The translations under genes and the position numbers were made by a program. Of a stretch of DNA of 64,000 nt, positions 25,117 through 33,622 are shown in pieces. The notes under the pieces are model-generated. The model made no database searches and was not told the origin of the DNA. It saw only the letters and a program-made list of their open reading frames with translations. Each line of letters starts with the position of its first letter. Within the stretch, counting starts at the first letter, position 1. The stretch comes from an uncultured Eubacteriales bacterium (GTDB lineage: Bacteria; Bacillota; Clostridia; Christensenellales; CAG-917): NCBI GenBank assembly GCA_900547975.1, contig URIX01000002.1, positions 22,488 to 86,487 on the forward strand, read 5' to 3'.

Positions 25117-25144
25117 TTGATATATCGTGAAATTATGTTATAAT
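25117..25144 (+). promoter_or_regulatory. Promoter of the divergent polysaccharide operon
   Basis: TTGATA (25117-25122), 16 bp, TATAAT (25139-25144), about 65 bp before the aminotransferase start. Confidence 0.65.
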
Positions 25145-25210
25145 AAACAAAGAATGGCCTCAATCAATCTGTGGTTGTTCAATATTTGTTAGGGTAGGAA
25201 TAGGCAGTTA

Positions 25211-26314
25211 ATGAAAATACCGTATTTGGATTTGAGTGTAATGCACAACGAGTTGAACGATCGACTTATTGCGGCGTTCAATAGAGTTTTGAGTGCAAAT
25301 AGTTTTATTCTCGACAAAGAAGTCGAGAATTTCGAAGCACATTTTGCTCAATACTGCGGCGCAAAATATGCAATCGGATGCGGAAACGGACTCGATGCGT
25401 TATATTTGACTCTCAAAGCGATGGTCGTGACTTACGGCGACGAAGTTATCGTTCCGTCAAACACTTATATCGCGACGGCACTCGCGGTTTCTTACGTCGG
25501 TGCTACGCCGGTATTTGTCGAGCCGACGCTCGATACTTTCAATATCGATCCCGAAAGAATAGAAGAAGCGATCACGGACAAAACAAAAGCCATAATCGCA
25601 GTCAACCTCTATGGCAGAATGGCAGATTTGGACAAGATTAAAGCAATCGCGGACAAATATTCGTTAAAACTTATAGAGGATTCGGCGCAAGCGCACGGTG
25701 CGGAATACAAAGGACATAAATCGGCATATTACAGCGATGCGGCGGGATTTAGTTTCTATCCCGGCAAAAACTTGGGAGCACTCGGCGACGCCGGCATAAT
25801 CGTGACGAACGATGCCGACCTTGCGGACAAACTTCGTTGCTTGAGAAACTATGGCTCAAAAATCAAGTATGAGCACATTGTCAAGGGAACAAATTCGCGT
25901 CTTGACGAAATGCAAGCGGCTTTTTTGGATGCAAAACTTCCAGAACTTGACAAATGGAATGCTCGCAGACAAGAAATAGCGCAAAGACTGATAAATGAGG
26001 TGCACAATCCGCTTATCGTTATGCCCAAACCTTGCGACGAAGACCACTTCAACGTATGGCACATTTTTGCAGTGCTTTGCAAAGAACGCGCTGCTCTTGA
26101 GAAATATCTTAACGACAACGGAATAGGGACGAACAAGCACTATCCAAAGTCGATGCACTTGCAAGGCGCATATCGAGATCTCGGATTCAAGAAGGGCGAT
26201 TATCCTATTGCCGAAACGATTTCCGAATGTGAATTGTCCATACCCGTTTATTATGGTATGACCGACGAGCAAGTCGATTATTTGATCGAAAAATTGAATT
26301 GTTTCGAGGCGTAA
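25211..26314 (+). CDS. DegT/DnrJ/EryC1 aminotransferase, FdtB/QdtB-like
   Basis: A PLP-dependent sugar aminotransferase of 367 residues. Seen are PYLDLSVMHNEL, CGNGLDALYLTLKAM, the EDSAQAHGAEYKGHK block, and the PLP lysine in SFYPGKNLGALGDAG, followed by RCLRNYGS and RLDEMQAAFL. Together with FdtA it would aminate C3 of dTDP-3-keto-6-deoxyhexose using glutamate. It heads the plus-strand operon and is followed at 1 bp spacing by the acetyltransferase. The ribosome site is weak (AGGAAT further upstream). Confidence 0.92.
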   Translation: MKIPYLDLSVMHNELNDRLIAAFNRVLSANSFILDKEVENFEAHFAQYCGAKYAIGCGNGLDALYLTLKAMVVTYGDEVIVPSNTYIATALAVSYVGATPVFVEPTLDTFNIDPERIEEAITDKTKAIIAVNLYGRMADLDKIKAIADKYSLKLIEDSAQAHGAEYKGHKSAYYSDAAGFSFYPGKNLGALGDAGIIVTNDADLADKLRCLRNYGSKIKYEHIVKGTNSRLDEMQAAFLDAKLPELDKWNARRQEIAQRLINEVHNPLIVMPKPCDEDHFNVWHIFAVLCKERAALEKYLNDNGIGTNKHYPKSMHLQGAYRDLGFKKGDYPIAETISECELSIPVYYGMTDEQVDYLIEKLNCFEA

Positions 26315-26315
26315 T

Positions 26316-26747
26316 ATGATTCATCCGCTTTCCGACGTTCAAAGCACGAATATAGGTGACAACACCAACGTATGGCAATTTGTCGTTATACTTCGTGGCG
26401 CAAAAATCGGCTCGAATTGCAATATATGCGCCAACTGTTTCATTGAAAACGACGTCGTTGTGGGCGATAACGTGACCGTCAAATGCGGCGTACAGTTGTG
26501 GGACGGTTTAAGAGTCGAAGACAACGTTTTTATAGGCCCGAATGCAACTTTTTGCAACGATAAATTTCCAAAGTCGCACAACAAAGACTTTGCGTTGTTG
26601 CAAACAACCGTGAAAAAAGGTGCATCTATCGGGGCGAATGCTACAATTTTGCCGGGGATAACCATCGGCGAAAACGCAATGATAGGCGCAGGGGCGTTGG
26701 TGACGAAAGACGTTCCTACAGGCGCAATAATCAAAGGGAAATATTGA
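26316..26747 (+). CDS. Left-handed beta-helix acyltransferase, FdtC/QdtC-like
   Basis: A 143-residue hexapeptide-repeat acyltransferase. Repeats such as IGSNCNICANCFIENDVVVG, VTVKCGVQLWDGLRVED, and IGENAMIGAGALVTKDVP form the parallel beta-helix that binds acetyl-CoA at subunit interfaces. By position after the aminotransferase it would N-acetylate the 3-amino sugar, giving dTDP-Fuc3NAc or dTDP-Qui3NAc. The catalytic His is plausibly that in FPKSHNKDFA. Substrate is inferred from the gene set. Confidence 0.88.
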   Translation: MIHPLSDVQSTNIGDNTNVWQFVVILRGAKIGSNCNICANCFIENDVVVGDNVTVKCGVQLWDGLRVEDNVFIGPNATFCNDKFPKSHNKDFALLQTTVKKGASIGANATILPGITIGENAMIGAGALVTKDVPTGAIIKGKY

Positions 26748-26748
26748 T

Positions 26749-28041
26749 ATGGAAAAACAAAAGCAAAAAATTGTTTTCTATTTCAGAAAAAACGTTTTGG
26801 CAAAAGGCGATTTTGCTCTTTATTATTGCGTTGCGAACGAGATTGCGGAAAACTTCGACATCGACGTTTTTTGCGTAAACAACTCATACAAAGAGATTCA
26901 ACAAGAGTATTTAGATTCAAAAATAAACTTCTGTGATTTGAACGAAAGCAACCTCAAAGACTTTGAAGGGGCATATTTCGTTACGGCTTACAACCAGTTG
27001 TTTTTCTTGCTCGAAGAAATCGAGAGCATCAAATCCGCAAAAATACTTTTATTGTTTTTGCATCCACAAATCACAAATTGGATGAACAATCAGTTGCCGA
27101 AAAATGCGAATGTTAAAAGCATATATAAATTGTTGCGTGAAAAAAACGCTTACGGATTTATGGATTGCGCAAATTTGTTCGCACTCGAAAAGCGAACCAA
27201 TATATGTTTTGAAAAACGTTATTTCCCAGTAGTCTTCGACGATAAACACGTTTCACAACACGTCGACGCTTGCGATGTCGTGTCCGATGACGAAATAAAT
27301 ATCGGTTGGTTCGGACGGCTCGACGCGGACAAGATTTATTCTTTGCTCAACGTGCTGGACAATTTGCTTGAAGAAGGCATTTGTAACGTCAACTTCCATT
27401 TGATCGGTGACGGAAACGCGAAAAAACTTATCAACGTAAACAAATACGCTCCCAATATAAAGATCGTGTTCAATTCGTTTATGTTCGGCGAGGAAAGGGA
27501 TTCGTATTTAAGAAGCAACGTAGATATGGTAGTCGCAATGGGAATTTCCGCTTTGGACGTGGCGTTGTTGTCCATTCCGACCGTTATTCCGATCGTATCT
27601 TCTCAAAGAATCAGAGATGATAAATTGGCGTATATTTTCGATGCGAACGATTATTGTTTGGGTTGGAACGTGACCGACGTTGACGCCGCAACGAAGAAAA
27701 CTTACGGCATTAAACAAATCATAGGCGATTTGCAATGCGGACGCAAGAAGGAATTGGGTGAAAAGTGCTACGATTATGTACAATCAACATTTAACGTTAA
27801 GGAACATTCGCTCGATTTGGTAAAGTTGATTACGTCAACGAATCTTACCGTTGTCGATTGCTTGGCAAACGCAACGATTGCAAATCAACTGCGCAAATTC
27901 CGCTTGTACAAACGTTTGCGCGGTGCAAACAGAGGTTACAACGATTATTTGTCTTTCCGTGTAAAATTGGCACGGTTCAAAGAAATGAAATTCGCGAGCC
28001 AAGTGAAATTTGCATTGAATAAACTATTGAAAAAAGGATAA
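26749..28041 (+). CDS. Glycosyltransferase, GT-B fold (GT4-like)
   Basis: A 430-residue protein without a recognisable close relative. The C-terminal half has the layout of GT4 glycosyltransferases: INIGWFGRLDADKIYSLL (start of the nucleotide-binding domain), VNFHLIGDGNAKKLI, and an equivalent of the E-x7-E region at MGISALDVALLSIPTVIP. The N-terminal half (YFRKNVLAKGDFALYYCV) is the acceptor domain. It is clearly paralogous to the N-terminal ~400 residues of the next protein (shared motifs FVTAYNQLFFLL/FFTPCNYMLHLL and AYIFDANDYCLGWN/VYLFNAENHVFGWN). It presumably builds the surface polymer. Confidence 0.75.
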   Translation: MEKQKQKIVFYFRKNVLAKGDFALYYCVANEIAENFDIDVFCVNNSYKEIQQEYLDSKINFCDLNESNLKDFEGAYFVTAYNQLFFLLEEIESIKSAKILLLFLHPQITNWMNNQLPKNANVKSIYKLLREKNAYGFMDCANLFALEKRTNICFEKRYFPVVFDDKHVSQHVDACDVVSDDEINIGWFGRLDADKIYSLLNVLDNLLEEGICNVNFHLIGDGNAKKLINVNKYAPNIKIVFNSFMFGEERDSYLRSNVDMVVAMGISALDVALLSIPTVIPIVSSQRIRDDKLAYIFDANDYCLGWNVTDVDAATKKTYGIKQIIGDLQCGRKKELGEKCYDYVQSTFNVKEHSLDLVKLITSTNLTVVDCLANATIANQLRKFRLYKRLRGANRGYNDYLSFRVKLARFKEMKFASQVKFALNKLLKKG

Positions 28042-28045
28042 CGAA

Positions 28046-30520
28046 ATGAGTAAAATAGTCTTTTTTATTGAAACTAACGCCCCGATAACAGACGCGCAGC
28101 GAGTTATTCTTAACCTTGCCGTTTCGGCGTATAAAGACGGTCAGGACATTGTGTTTTTGAACAATTATCAGTTGGAAGAAGCTGATTTGTCCGAAGACGC
28201 AAAACAAATATTCGAATTGACGAGCGAGGTCGATTTTTCGAAATATGAAGGGGCTGTCTTCTTTACGCCGTGCAACTATATGTTGCATTTACTTGCTCAT
28301 ATTTCGTGCCTTAATGACGCGAAAATTTGCTTGTATTCTTACGATAAACGATCTATCGACTGGCTTATCAGTCACTTTGCGGACGGTAGATGCGTAACGA
28401 ACATAAAAAATTTGCTGATAAATACAAACGCCCTTTCTTTCAGAGGCGGAAACTGCGTGTTTGCAAATTACGATTCTGATGGCAGAGAAGTGCTTTATAT
28501 TCCGCCGTTTATTGACGAGAGCATTGAGTTCCAACCCCAAAGCGTCGTAAACGAAAACGTAATAAATATAGGCGTTTTCGGTCCGTTCGGCGCGGCTGTG
28601 GCGAATATGCTCACAAACCTTATTCGCAACATGCGAGTGCAAAAAATCGATAAACTGGTGAAAATCCATATCATTGGCAAAACGAGCGAAATGTTCAACG
28701 GAAAGTTTTCCGATTGCTCGACAAACTATACGAATATGATATACACCGGCGAGATGGCCGAAGAAGACTATGCGCAGTATATAAAGAAAAACGTAGATAT
28801 TATACTTGCATATGGCGAAAATGCGATATCTGCGGCAAAGTTCGGCGTGCCCGTCGTTATTCCCGTAATCGATGCAAAACCGTTCGAGGGCAACAGATAC
28901 GTTTATTTGTTCAATGCGGAAAATCACGTTTTCGGTTGGAATTTTGCCGAGTCAGTCAAACTTGACGACGATTGCGTGACGTTCAAAACCGTTCTTAACG
29001 ACATTTACGAAAAAGGGCTCAAACAAGAGCGTGCAAAACAATGCTTCGAGTTTGTCGTTGCCAACGCATCAAAAGCATATGCACTCGATTCTTTGTATAA
29101 GCAGATTGAACAAAGCCAACTTACATTGTCTGATTGCTTGGACAACGTTTATATTACCAAAAGACTCAAACAGTATTTTGCAAGTACGGCAAAAAGTTTC
29201 GGCGAGTTTATAGCCGTCAAAGCAAAGCCCGTTGAAAATGCGAAAACACCGAAGAAATCCGTCAAAAAGGCTATTTTGGACAATGCTCGCGTTTTCATCA
29301 AAAAACGCAAATTTTTTGAACTCCAAGCTGGATACGTCAAAAAAGTTTCGCAGATCATTGCAAAAAAGGATAAAAACGGAAAGATAAAGGTTGCATTTAT
29401 CGTCGTTTTCAAGAGCGTTTTCCCAACGCGTCCGATATTTGAAAAAATGTGCGCAGATCCTAATTTCGATCCGTATATTGTGGTTGCGCCGAACGTTGGA
29501 AGAACGATGAAATATCAGCGCGATCTTTATAACGATACGTTCGAAGGACTCAAAGAGGAATACGGAGATAGAGTTATCGGGGGATATGATATTGCAAACG
29601 ATAAGTATTATGAACTAAAAGACGAATATAGCGTCATTTTCTTCTGCAATCCGTACAAGCATTTGGTGCATCCTTATCACGAAATCGAGTATTTCCTCGA
29701 CAAACCCGTTTTGCCGATTTATTCGAGTTACGGATTCGCCGCGTTGAGTTTTTGGGACGAAGTCATCGCAACGGATTTCTATAACTATTTGTGGAAAGCG
29801 TGCGTAGAAACGCCGTCAAATCTCAAACATTTGCAACAAGTTCAAACCATAAAGGGTAAGAACGGCGTTGTTACGGGATATATCAAGGCGGACGGACTTG
29901 CGAATGTCGTACCAACGCCGAGAGATAGAAAACGTATTTTGATTTGCCCGCATCATACGGTATGGGGGTGGAAAACTCTCAATATTTCCAATTTCCTGAC
30001 ATATTGCGATTTGTTTGTCGAATTGCCGAAGATGTATCCCGATATCGATTTCGTGTTTAGGCCGCATCCGCTTTTGATGGATAATCTGAAAGCACACAAA
30101 GTTTGGACTCAACAGCAAATAGACGACTATCTCGCAAGAATGCTTGAAAGTCCGAATATTACCTACGACACGTCGGGTGACTATTATCAACAATTTGTCG
30201 ATAGCGACGCAATGATTCACGATTGCGGTTCGTTTATTGGCGAGTATCTCTATACGGAAAAGCCATGTTGCTATATGATCAAGTCGGAAGAAGAAACTTA
30301 TAAAGGGCTTGTTCCGCTCGGTCAGCAATGTATGGATCAGTACTATCACGCTAAGTCGAAAGAAGATATAATCAACTTCATAGAGAACGTCGTTATAAAA
30401 GGCAACGATCCGATGAAAGCGCAAAGAGAGGCGTTTGTGAAAAACGAACTTAAAGCAAATTATCCTCACGCGGCCGATACGATGATAAATATGATTAAAA
30501 AGGAACTTAAAATAAAATGA
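28046..30520 (+). CDS. Fusion: GT4-like glycosyltransferase + CDP-glycerol glycerophosphotransferase-like domain
   Basis: An 824-residue two-domain protein. Residues 1 to ~400 repeat the architecture of the preceding protein (INIGVFGPFGAAV, VKIHIIGKTSEM, VYLFNAENHVFGWN). Residues ~445-820 match the teichoic-acid glycerophosphotransferase family: KVAFIVVFKSVFPTRPIFEK, LPIYSSYGFAA, ILICPHHTVWGWKT, the conserved FVFRPHPLL, and SDAMIHDCGSFIGEYLYTEKP. Such domains transfer polyol-phosphate from CDP-polyol, which the next genes can provide. A basic linker (residues ~390-440) joins the domains. Cytosolic or membrane-peripheral. The exact acceptor and donor are inferred. ATGA overlap with the following gene. 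Confidence 0.82.
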   Translation: MSKIVFFIETNAPITDAQRVILNLAVSAYKDGQDIVFLNNYQLEEADLSEDAKQIFELTSEVDFSKYEGAVFFTPCNYMLHLLAHISCLNDAKICLYSYDKRSIDWLISHFADGRCVTNIKNLLINTNALSFRGGNCVFANYDSDGREVLYIPPFIDESIEFQPQSVVNENVINIGVFGPFGAAVANMLTNLIRNMRVQKIDKLVKIHIIGKTSEMFNGKFSDCSTNYTNMIYTGEMAEEDYAQYIKKNVDIILAYGENAISAAKFGVPVVIPVIDAKPFEGNRYVYLFNAENHVFGWNFAESVKLDDDCVTFKTVLNDIYEKGLKQERAKQCFEFVVANASKAYALDSLYKQIEQSQLTLSDCLDNVYITKRLKQYFASTAKSFGEFIAVKAKPVENAKTPKKSVKKAILDNARVFIKKRKFFELQAGYVKKVSQIIAKKDKNGKIKVAFIVVFKSVFPTRPIFEKMCADPNFDPYIVVAPNVGRTMKYQRDLYNDTFEGLKEEYGDRVIGGYDIANDKYYELKDEYSVIFFCNPYKHLVHPYHEIEYFLDKPVLPIYSSYGFAALSFWDEVIATDFYNYLWKACVETPSNLKHLQQVQTIKGKNGVVTGYIKADGLANVVPTPRDRKRILICPHHTVWGWKTLNISNFLTYCDLFVELPKMYPDIDFVFRPHPLLMDNLKAHKVWTQQQIDDYLARMLESPNITYDTSGDYYQQFVDSDAMIHDCGSFIGEYLYTEKPCCYMIKSEEETYKGLVPLGQQCMDQYYHAKSKEDIINFIENVVIKGNDPMKAQREAFVKNELKANYPHAADTMINMIKKELKIK

Positions 30521-31164
30521 ACGTCGGAATAGTGTTGGCAGGCGGCGTCGGGAGACGTTTCGGCGGAAACGTGCCAAAACAGTATCAAACCATAAACGGA
30601 AAAGAAGTGATTTACTACTCGATAAACGCGCTTACAAACAGTTCAAGCGTTGACAAAATCATTGTCGTTGCGCAAAACGAGTATGCAAACGGTATAAAAG
30701 AAATCAATCCGAACGTCGAAATCGTTGAGGGCGGCGATACGAGAAACAAATCGCTCTACAACGCTTTGCGTTTCATAAAAGACAATTATACTTGCGAAAA
30801 GGTGATAATTCTCGAAGCGGCTCGACCGATGATAACGTCGAAAATTGTTGACGATTATCTCGAAAGACTCGATCGCGCAGACGCCGTGATAACTGGTCAA
30901 AAAATAGTGGCAAGTCTCGGATGCTATCATATGCACACGGTAAACAGGGAAGACTATTATCTCATCGAAGCACCCGAAGCGTTCCGATTCGATTTGCTTT
31001 TCGACAACTTCGATAAGGATTCCAAAACGATAACGGCAACCAATCAGCATTTGCCGGCAGACAGCAAACTCGATATAAACTTCGATTTTGCAAACAATCT
31101 GAAAATAACGTATTTCCCCGATTTGAAATACTGCGAAAACTTGATGAACGAAAATGAGCTATAA
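30517..31164 (+). CDS. IspD/TarI-like cytidylyltransferase
   Basis: A 215-residue nucleotidyltransferase with GIVLAGGVGRRFGGNVPKQY, VVEGGDTRNKSLYNAL-type EGGDTRNKSLYNALRF, and LEAARPM in place of the usual HDAARP. This is the IspD family, but context (glycerophosphotransferase domain, bifunctional reductase downstream) suggests transfer of CMP to a polyol phosphate, as in TarI, rather than isoprenoid synthesis. The change of His-Asp-Ala-Ala-Arg to Leu-Glu-Ala-Ala-Arg is a notable difference from both groups. Overlaps the HAD gene by 11 bp. Confidence 0.82.
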   Translation: MNVGIVLAGGVGRRFGGNVPKQYQTINGKEVIYYSINALTNSSSVDKIIVVAQNEYANGIKEINPNVEIVEGGDTRNKSLYNALRFIKDNYTCEKVIILEAARPMITSKIVDDYLERLDRADAVITGQKIVASLGCYHMHTVNREDYYLIEAPEAFRFDLLFDNFDKDSKTITATNQHLPADSKLDINFDFANNLKITYFPDLKYCENLMNENEL

Positions 31165-31867
31165 ACTGATTGCAATGGATTTGGACGGAACGCTCACACA
31201 GCACAAGTCCAAACTCGAACAACAAAATACGGATTTGCTCTATCAACTGAAAAGCAAGTATTCTCTCGTTATGCTCGGCGCAGGCGGTTGCCAAAGAATA
31301 TACGAGCAAATGAATTGCTTTCCGATAGATATAGTCGGCAATTACGGGATACAAGAATCAACCGTCGAGAACGGCAATTTCAAGATTATCAGAAACGACG
31401 TGTATTCCGTCGATAAATCGTTTTTTGAAAATACCGTCACCCAAATCCGAAAAGAAACGGGATATACGAATTACGTCGGACAAAACGTCGAGTTCCACCA
31501 GTCGGGGTTGGTTACGTTCCCTTTGCTCGGAACGGGTGCAAAACTCGAAGATAAGTTGGCATTCGATCCGGACGGAAAGAAACGCACTGAAATTTACGAT
31601 CTTGTCGCATCGTCATTTTCCGATTATAATTGTTTTATAGGCGGTACGTCGTCTTTCGATATATCCGCAAAGCAATATAACAAGTACAATGCGCTTGTGA
31701 AGTACATAGCGGAAAAAGGCATATCCAAAGAAAGCGTGTTGTTCATCGGCGACGACTTCAAAAAAGGCGGAAACGACGAGCATGTTATGCTCGGTGGCGT
31801 TGATTGCATAAGCATCGATAATTACAAAAATACGGCAAATATTCTTAAACAAAAAGGAATAATTTGA
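31154..31867 (+). CDS. HAD-superfamily hydrolase, phosphomannomutase-like
   Basis: A 237-residue HAD enzyme. Motif I is MDLDGTLTQHK, motif II is probably the early LGAGG, motif III/IV GDDFKKGGNDE. The middle block (VGNYGIQ, then NVEFHQSGLVTFPLLGTGAK followed by LEDKLAFDPDGKK) follows the cap layout of HAD-IIB enzymes such as eukaryotic-type phosphomannomutase. In this cluster it could dephosphorylate a polyol phosphate or isomerise a sugar phosphate. Function beyond HAD-IIB is not established. It starts inside the preceding gene. Confidence 0.75.
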   Translation: MSYKLIAMDLDGTLTQHKSKLEQQNTDLLYQLKSKYSLVMLGAGGCQRIYEQMNCFPIDIVGNYGIQESTVENGNFKIIRNDVYSVDKSFFENTVTQIRKETGYTNYVGQNVEFHQSGLVTFPLLGTGAKLEDKLAFDPDGKKRTEIYDLVASSFSDYNCFIGGTSSFDISAKQYNKYNALVKYIAEKGISKESVLFIGDDFKKGGNDEHVMLGGVDCISIDNYKNTANILKQKGII

Positions 31868-31879
31868 ACGGGTGGAAAA

Positions 31880-33166
31880 ATGAATGTAGGTGTAATTTTG
31901 GCGGCGGGACTTAGCGAAAGATTCAAAAGCAAAGTCCATAAGCAATATCTCAAACTAAACGGAAAAGAAGTGATTTATTATTCCATTATCGGAATGAAAG
32001 AGAGCGGTTGCTTCGACATAATTATTGCTGTCGTTGACGGAGACGAATACGAGAGCGGCTATATTGCAAACAAATATAATGTTGTGTGTGTCAAAGGCGG
32101 CGATAAACGAAACAAATCCATAAAAGCCGCAATCGATTTTGTGACAAACAATTATTCCAATGTCGACAAAATAGTATTTCAGGATTGTTCGCGTCCTTTC
32201 GTCAAGAAAGAAATATATCTTGATTTCATCGACAAACTCGACGATTATTCCGCCGTCGTTATGTCGTCTGATATAAACGATACGCTTTCGACAAACGAAG
32301 GGATTTTCGTTAACAGAAAAGAGTATTGCCTCATTCAAACTCCTGAAGCGTTCCATTTCAACGATATAAAAAACTGGTTTTCGGCAAATAGTTCTTATAC
32401 TGCAATAGTAAATCAGATGCCGGATAAAACGGCGGCTTTATTATATAAACCTAATTCTTTTAATATCAAAATCACGTATCCCGAAGACTTGTTCCTTGCA
32501 GAACAGTTTATGAATATTGACTATTTGAGCCTTTCTACTGCAAAAAACGAGTATGCGAAAATAAAGGGGAAGGTGTTGCTTCTCGGCGGAAGCGGCGGCG
32601 TCGGACAATGCATCGTGCAAGCACTGCAAGCCGACGGCGTCGAATACTTTGCGCCTTCTCATAGAGAACTCGATTTGCAAGGACTGACGATTGAAAGCAT
32701 AAAACGCGCTTGTCCGTTCGAGCCTGACGTAATTATAAACGTCGCGGCTGCATATGCCGACGATTCGGTAAATATCGTTGAATCTTACGACAAGATATTC
32801 GATGTCAATTTGCGTTCTAACCTAGTTTTGATAGAATACGCAAAAACTCTCGGCAAACGAGTCAATCTTGTATTTATGAGTTCTTCGTCATCGACGAGAG
32901 GAAGAGAAAATTTGACAAATTATTCTGCGGCAAAAGCCGCGCTAAACAGCGTTGTCGAAAGTCAGGGCGAAACCTTGCATAAGAGCGATATTTATGTAAA
33001 TGCGTTGATTCCTGAGAAGATCAATACACCGTTGATAGCCAAATTGCATAAGCGCGAAATCAATCCACGAGAGTTGCTTGATGCGCACGAGGTTATTAAT
33101 GCCGTTATGTATTATTCCACAACCGACGAATACGGCAAATTAATCCATATTCGCAAAGGCCTGTAG
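31880..33166 (+). CDS. Bifunctional cytidylyltransferase / SDR reductase (TarI-TarJ-like)
   Basis: 428 residues in two domains. Residues 1-~215 are IspD/TarI type (VILAAGLSERFKSKVHKQYL, KGGDKRNKSIKAAIDF, FQDCSRPF, TPEAFHF). Residues ~225-428 are a short-chain dehydrogenase (VLLLGGSGGVGQCIVQAL, INVAAAYAD, MSSSSSTRG, NYSAAKAALNS with the catalytic Y-x-x-x-K). The same fusion (as in H. influenzae Bcs1) makes CDP-ribitol by reducing ribulose-5-phosphate and activating the product. Here it would supply the CDP-polyol for the glycerophosphotransferase-like domain upstream. Last gene of the operon, followed by a terminator at 33323. Confidence 0.87.
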   Translation: MNVGVILAAGLSERFKSKVHKQYLKLNGKEVIYYSIIGMKESGCFDIIIAVVDGDEYESGYIANKYNVVCVKGGDKRNKSIKAAIDFVTNNYSNVDKIVFQDCSRPFVKKEIYLDFIDKLDDYSAVVMSSDINDTLSTNEGIFVNRKEYCLIQTPEAFHFNDIKNWFSANSSYTAIVNQMPDKTAALLYKPNSFNIKITYPEDLFLAEQFMNIDYLSLSTAKNEYAKIKGKVLLLGGSGGVGQCIVQALQADGVEYFAPSHRELDLQGLTIESIKRACPFEPDVIINVAAAYADDSVNIVESYDKIFDVNLRSNLVLIEYAKTLGKRVNLVFMSSSSSTRGRENLTNYSAAKAALNSVVESQGETLHKSDIYVNALIPEKINTPLIAKLHKREINPRELLDAHEVINAVMYYSTTDEYGKLIHIRKGL

Positions 33167-33322
33167 ATTTGAGTTGTGTATATAAAATTTGCGGAAAGAT
33201 GAATGCATCTATCTTATGCGTTTTTGCCAAAATTGTAGATTTTTTATAGCCGTCACTGGTAAGAGAATTACTGCTTTTTGAAACGAAATTTACATAAATA
33301 ATAGTCTAATTTTGTCAACTGT

Positions 33323-33368
33323 CATATGGTGTATGCTTGTTTTTAAAAAGACAAGAATACGCCATATG
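33323..33368. terminator. Hairpin terminator closing the polysaccharide operon
   Basis: Stem CATATGGTGTATGCTTGT (33323-33340) pairs 16 of 18 with ACAAGAATACGCCATATG (33351-33368), with T/A runs in the loop. The rest of 33167-33490 is AT-rich with no gene seen. Confidence 0.6.
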
Positions 33369-33490
33369 CAAAATAAAATTAATTCATCGCAACTTTATTA
33401 AATCTCATTGTAAATCACAATTAAATTGTTTTGTAAAAAATAGAAAGTTTAGGGCTAAAAACGACCTAATTTCACCCTGATTTTTTCAAT

Positions 33491-33622
33491 TTGTCTGTTA
33501 GACTTGCCATACTCAAAGGCTTCAACCAATACTTCTCGGAAGAGTTGGCGCAGAAAGTGAAAATGGGCATGAGAGAAACAAGCCTTAAATGCTTGTATCA
33601 AGGCGGTGGTTTGCCGTACGGA
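33491..33622 (+). pseudogene. Serine recombinase fragment (recombinase domain)
   Basis: About 40 codons matching the recombinase domain of large serine recombinases: LKGFNQYFSEELAQKVKMGM followed by RETSLKCLYQGGGLPYGY. It stops where a second, oppositely oriented recombinase fragment begins (~33622). Both ends are missing. The same motif (LEGFNQYFSEELTQKVNRGL) is found in the neighbouring minus-strand remnant, so two different recombinases are joined head to head. Confidence 0.8.

Noticed and set aside
30517..31164. Isoprenoid-pathway IspD
   Set aside because: The motif change at HDAARP and the polysaccharide neighbours argue for a CDP-polyol enzyme; kept as family-level call only.
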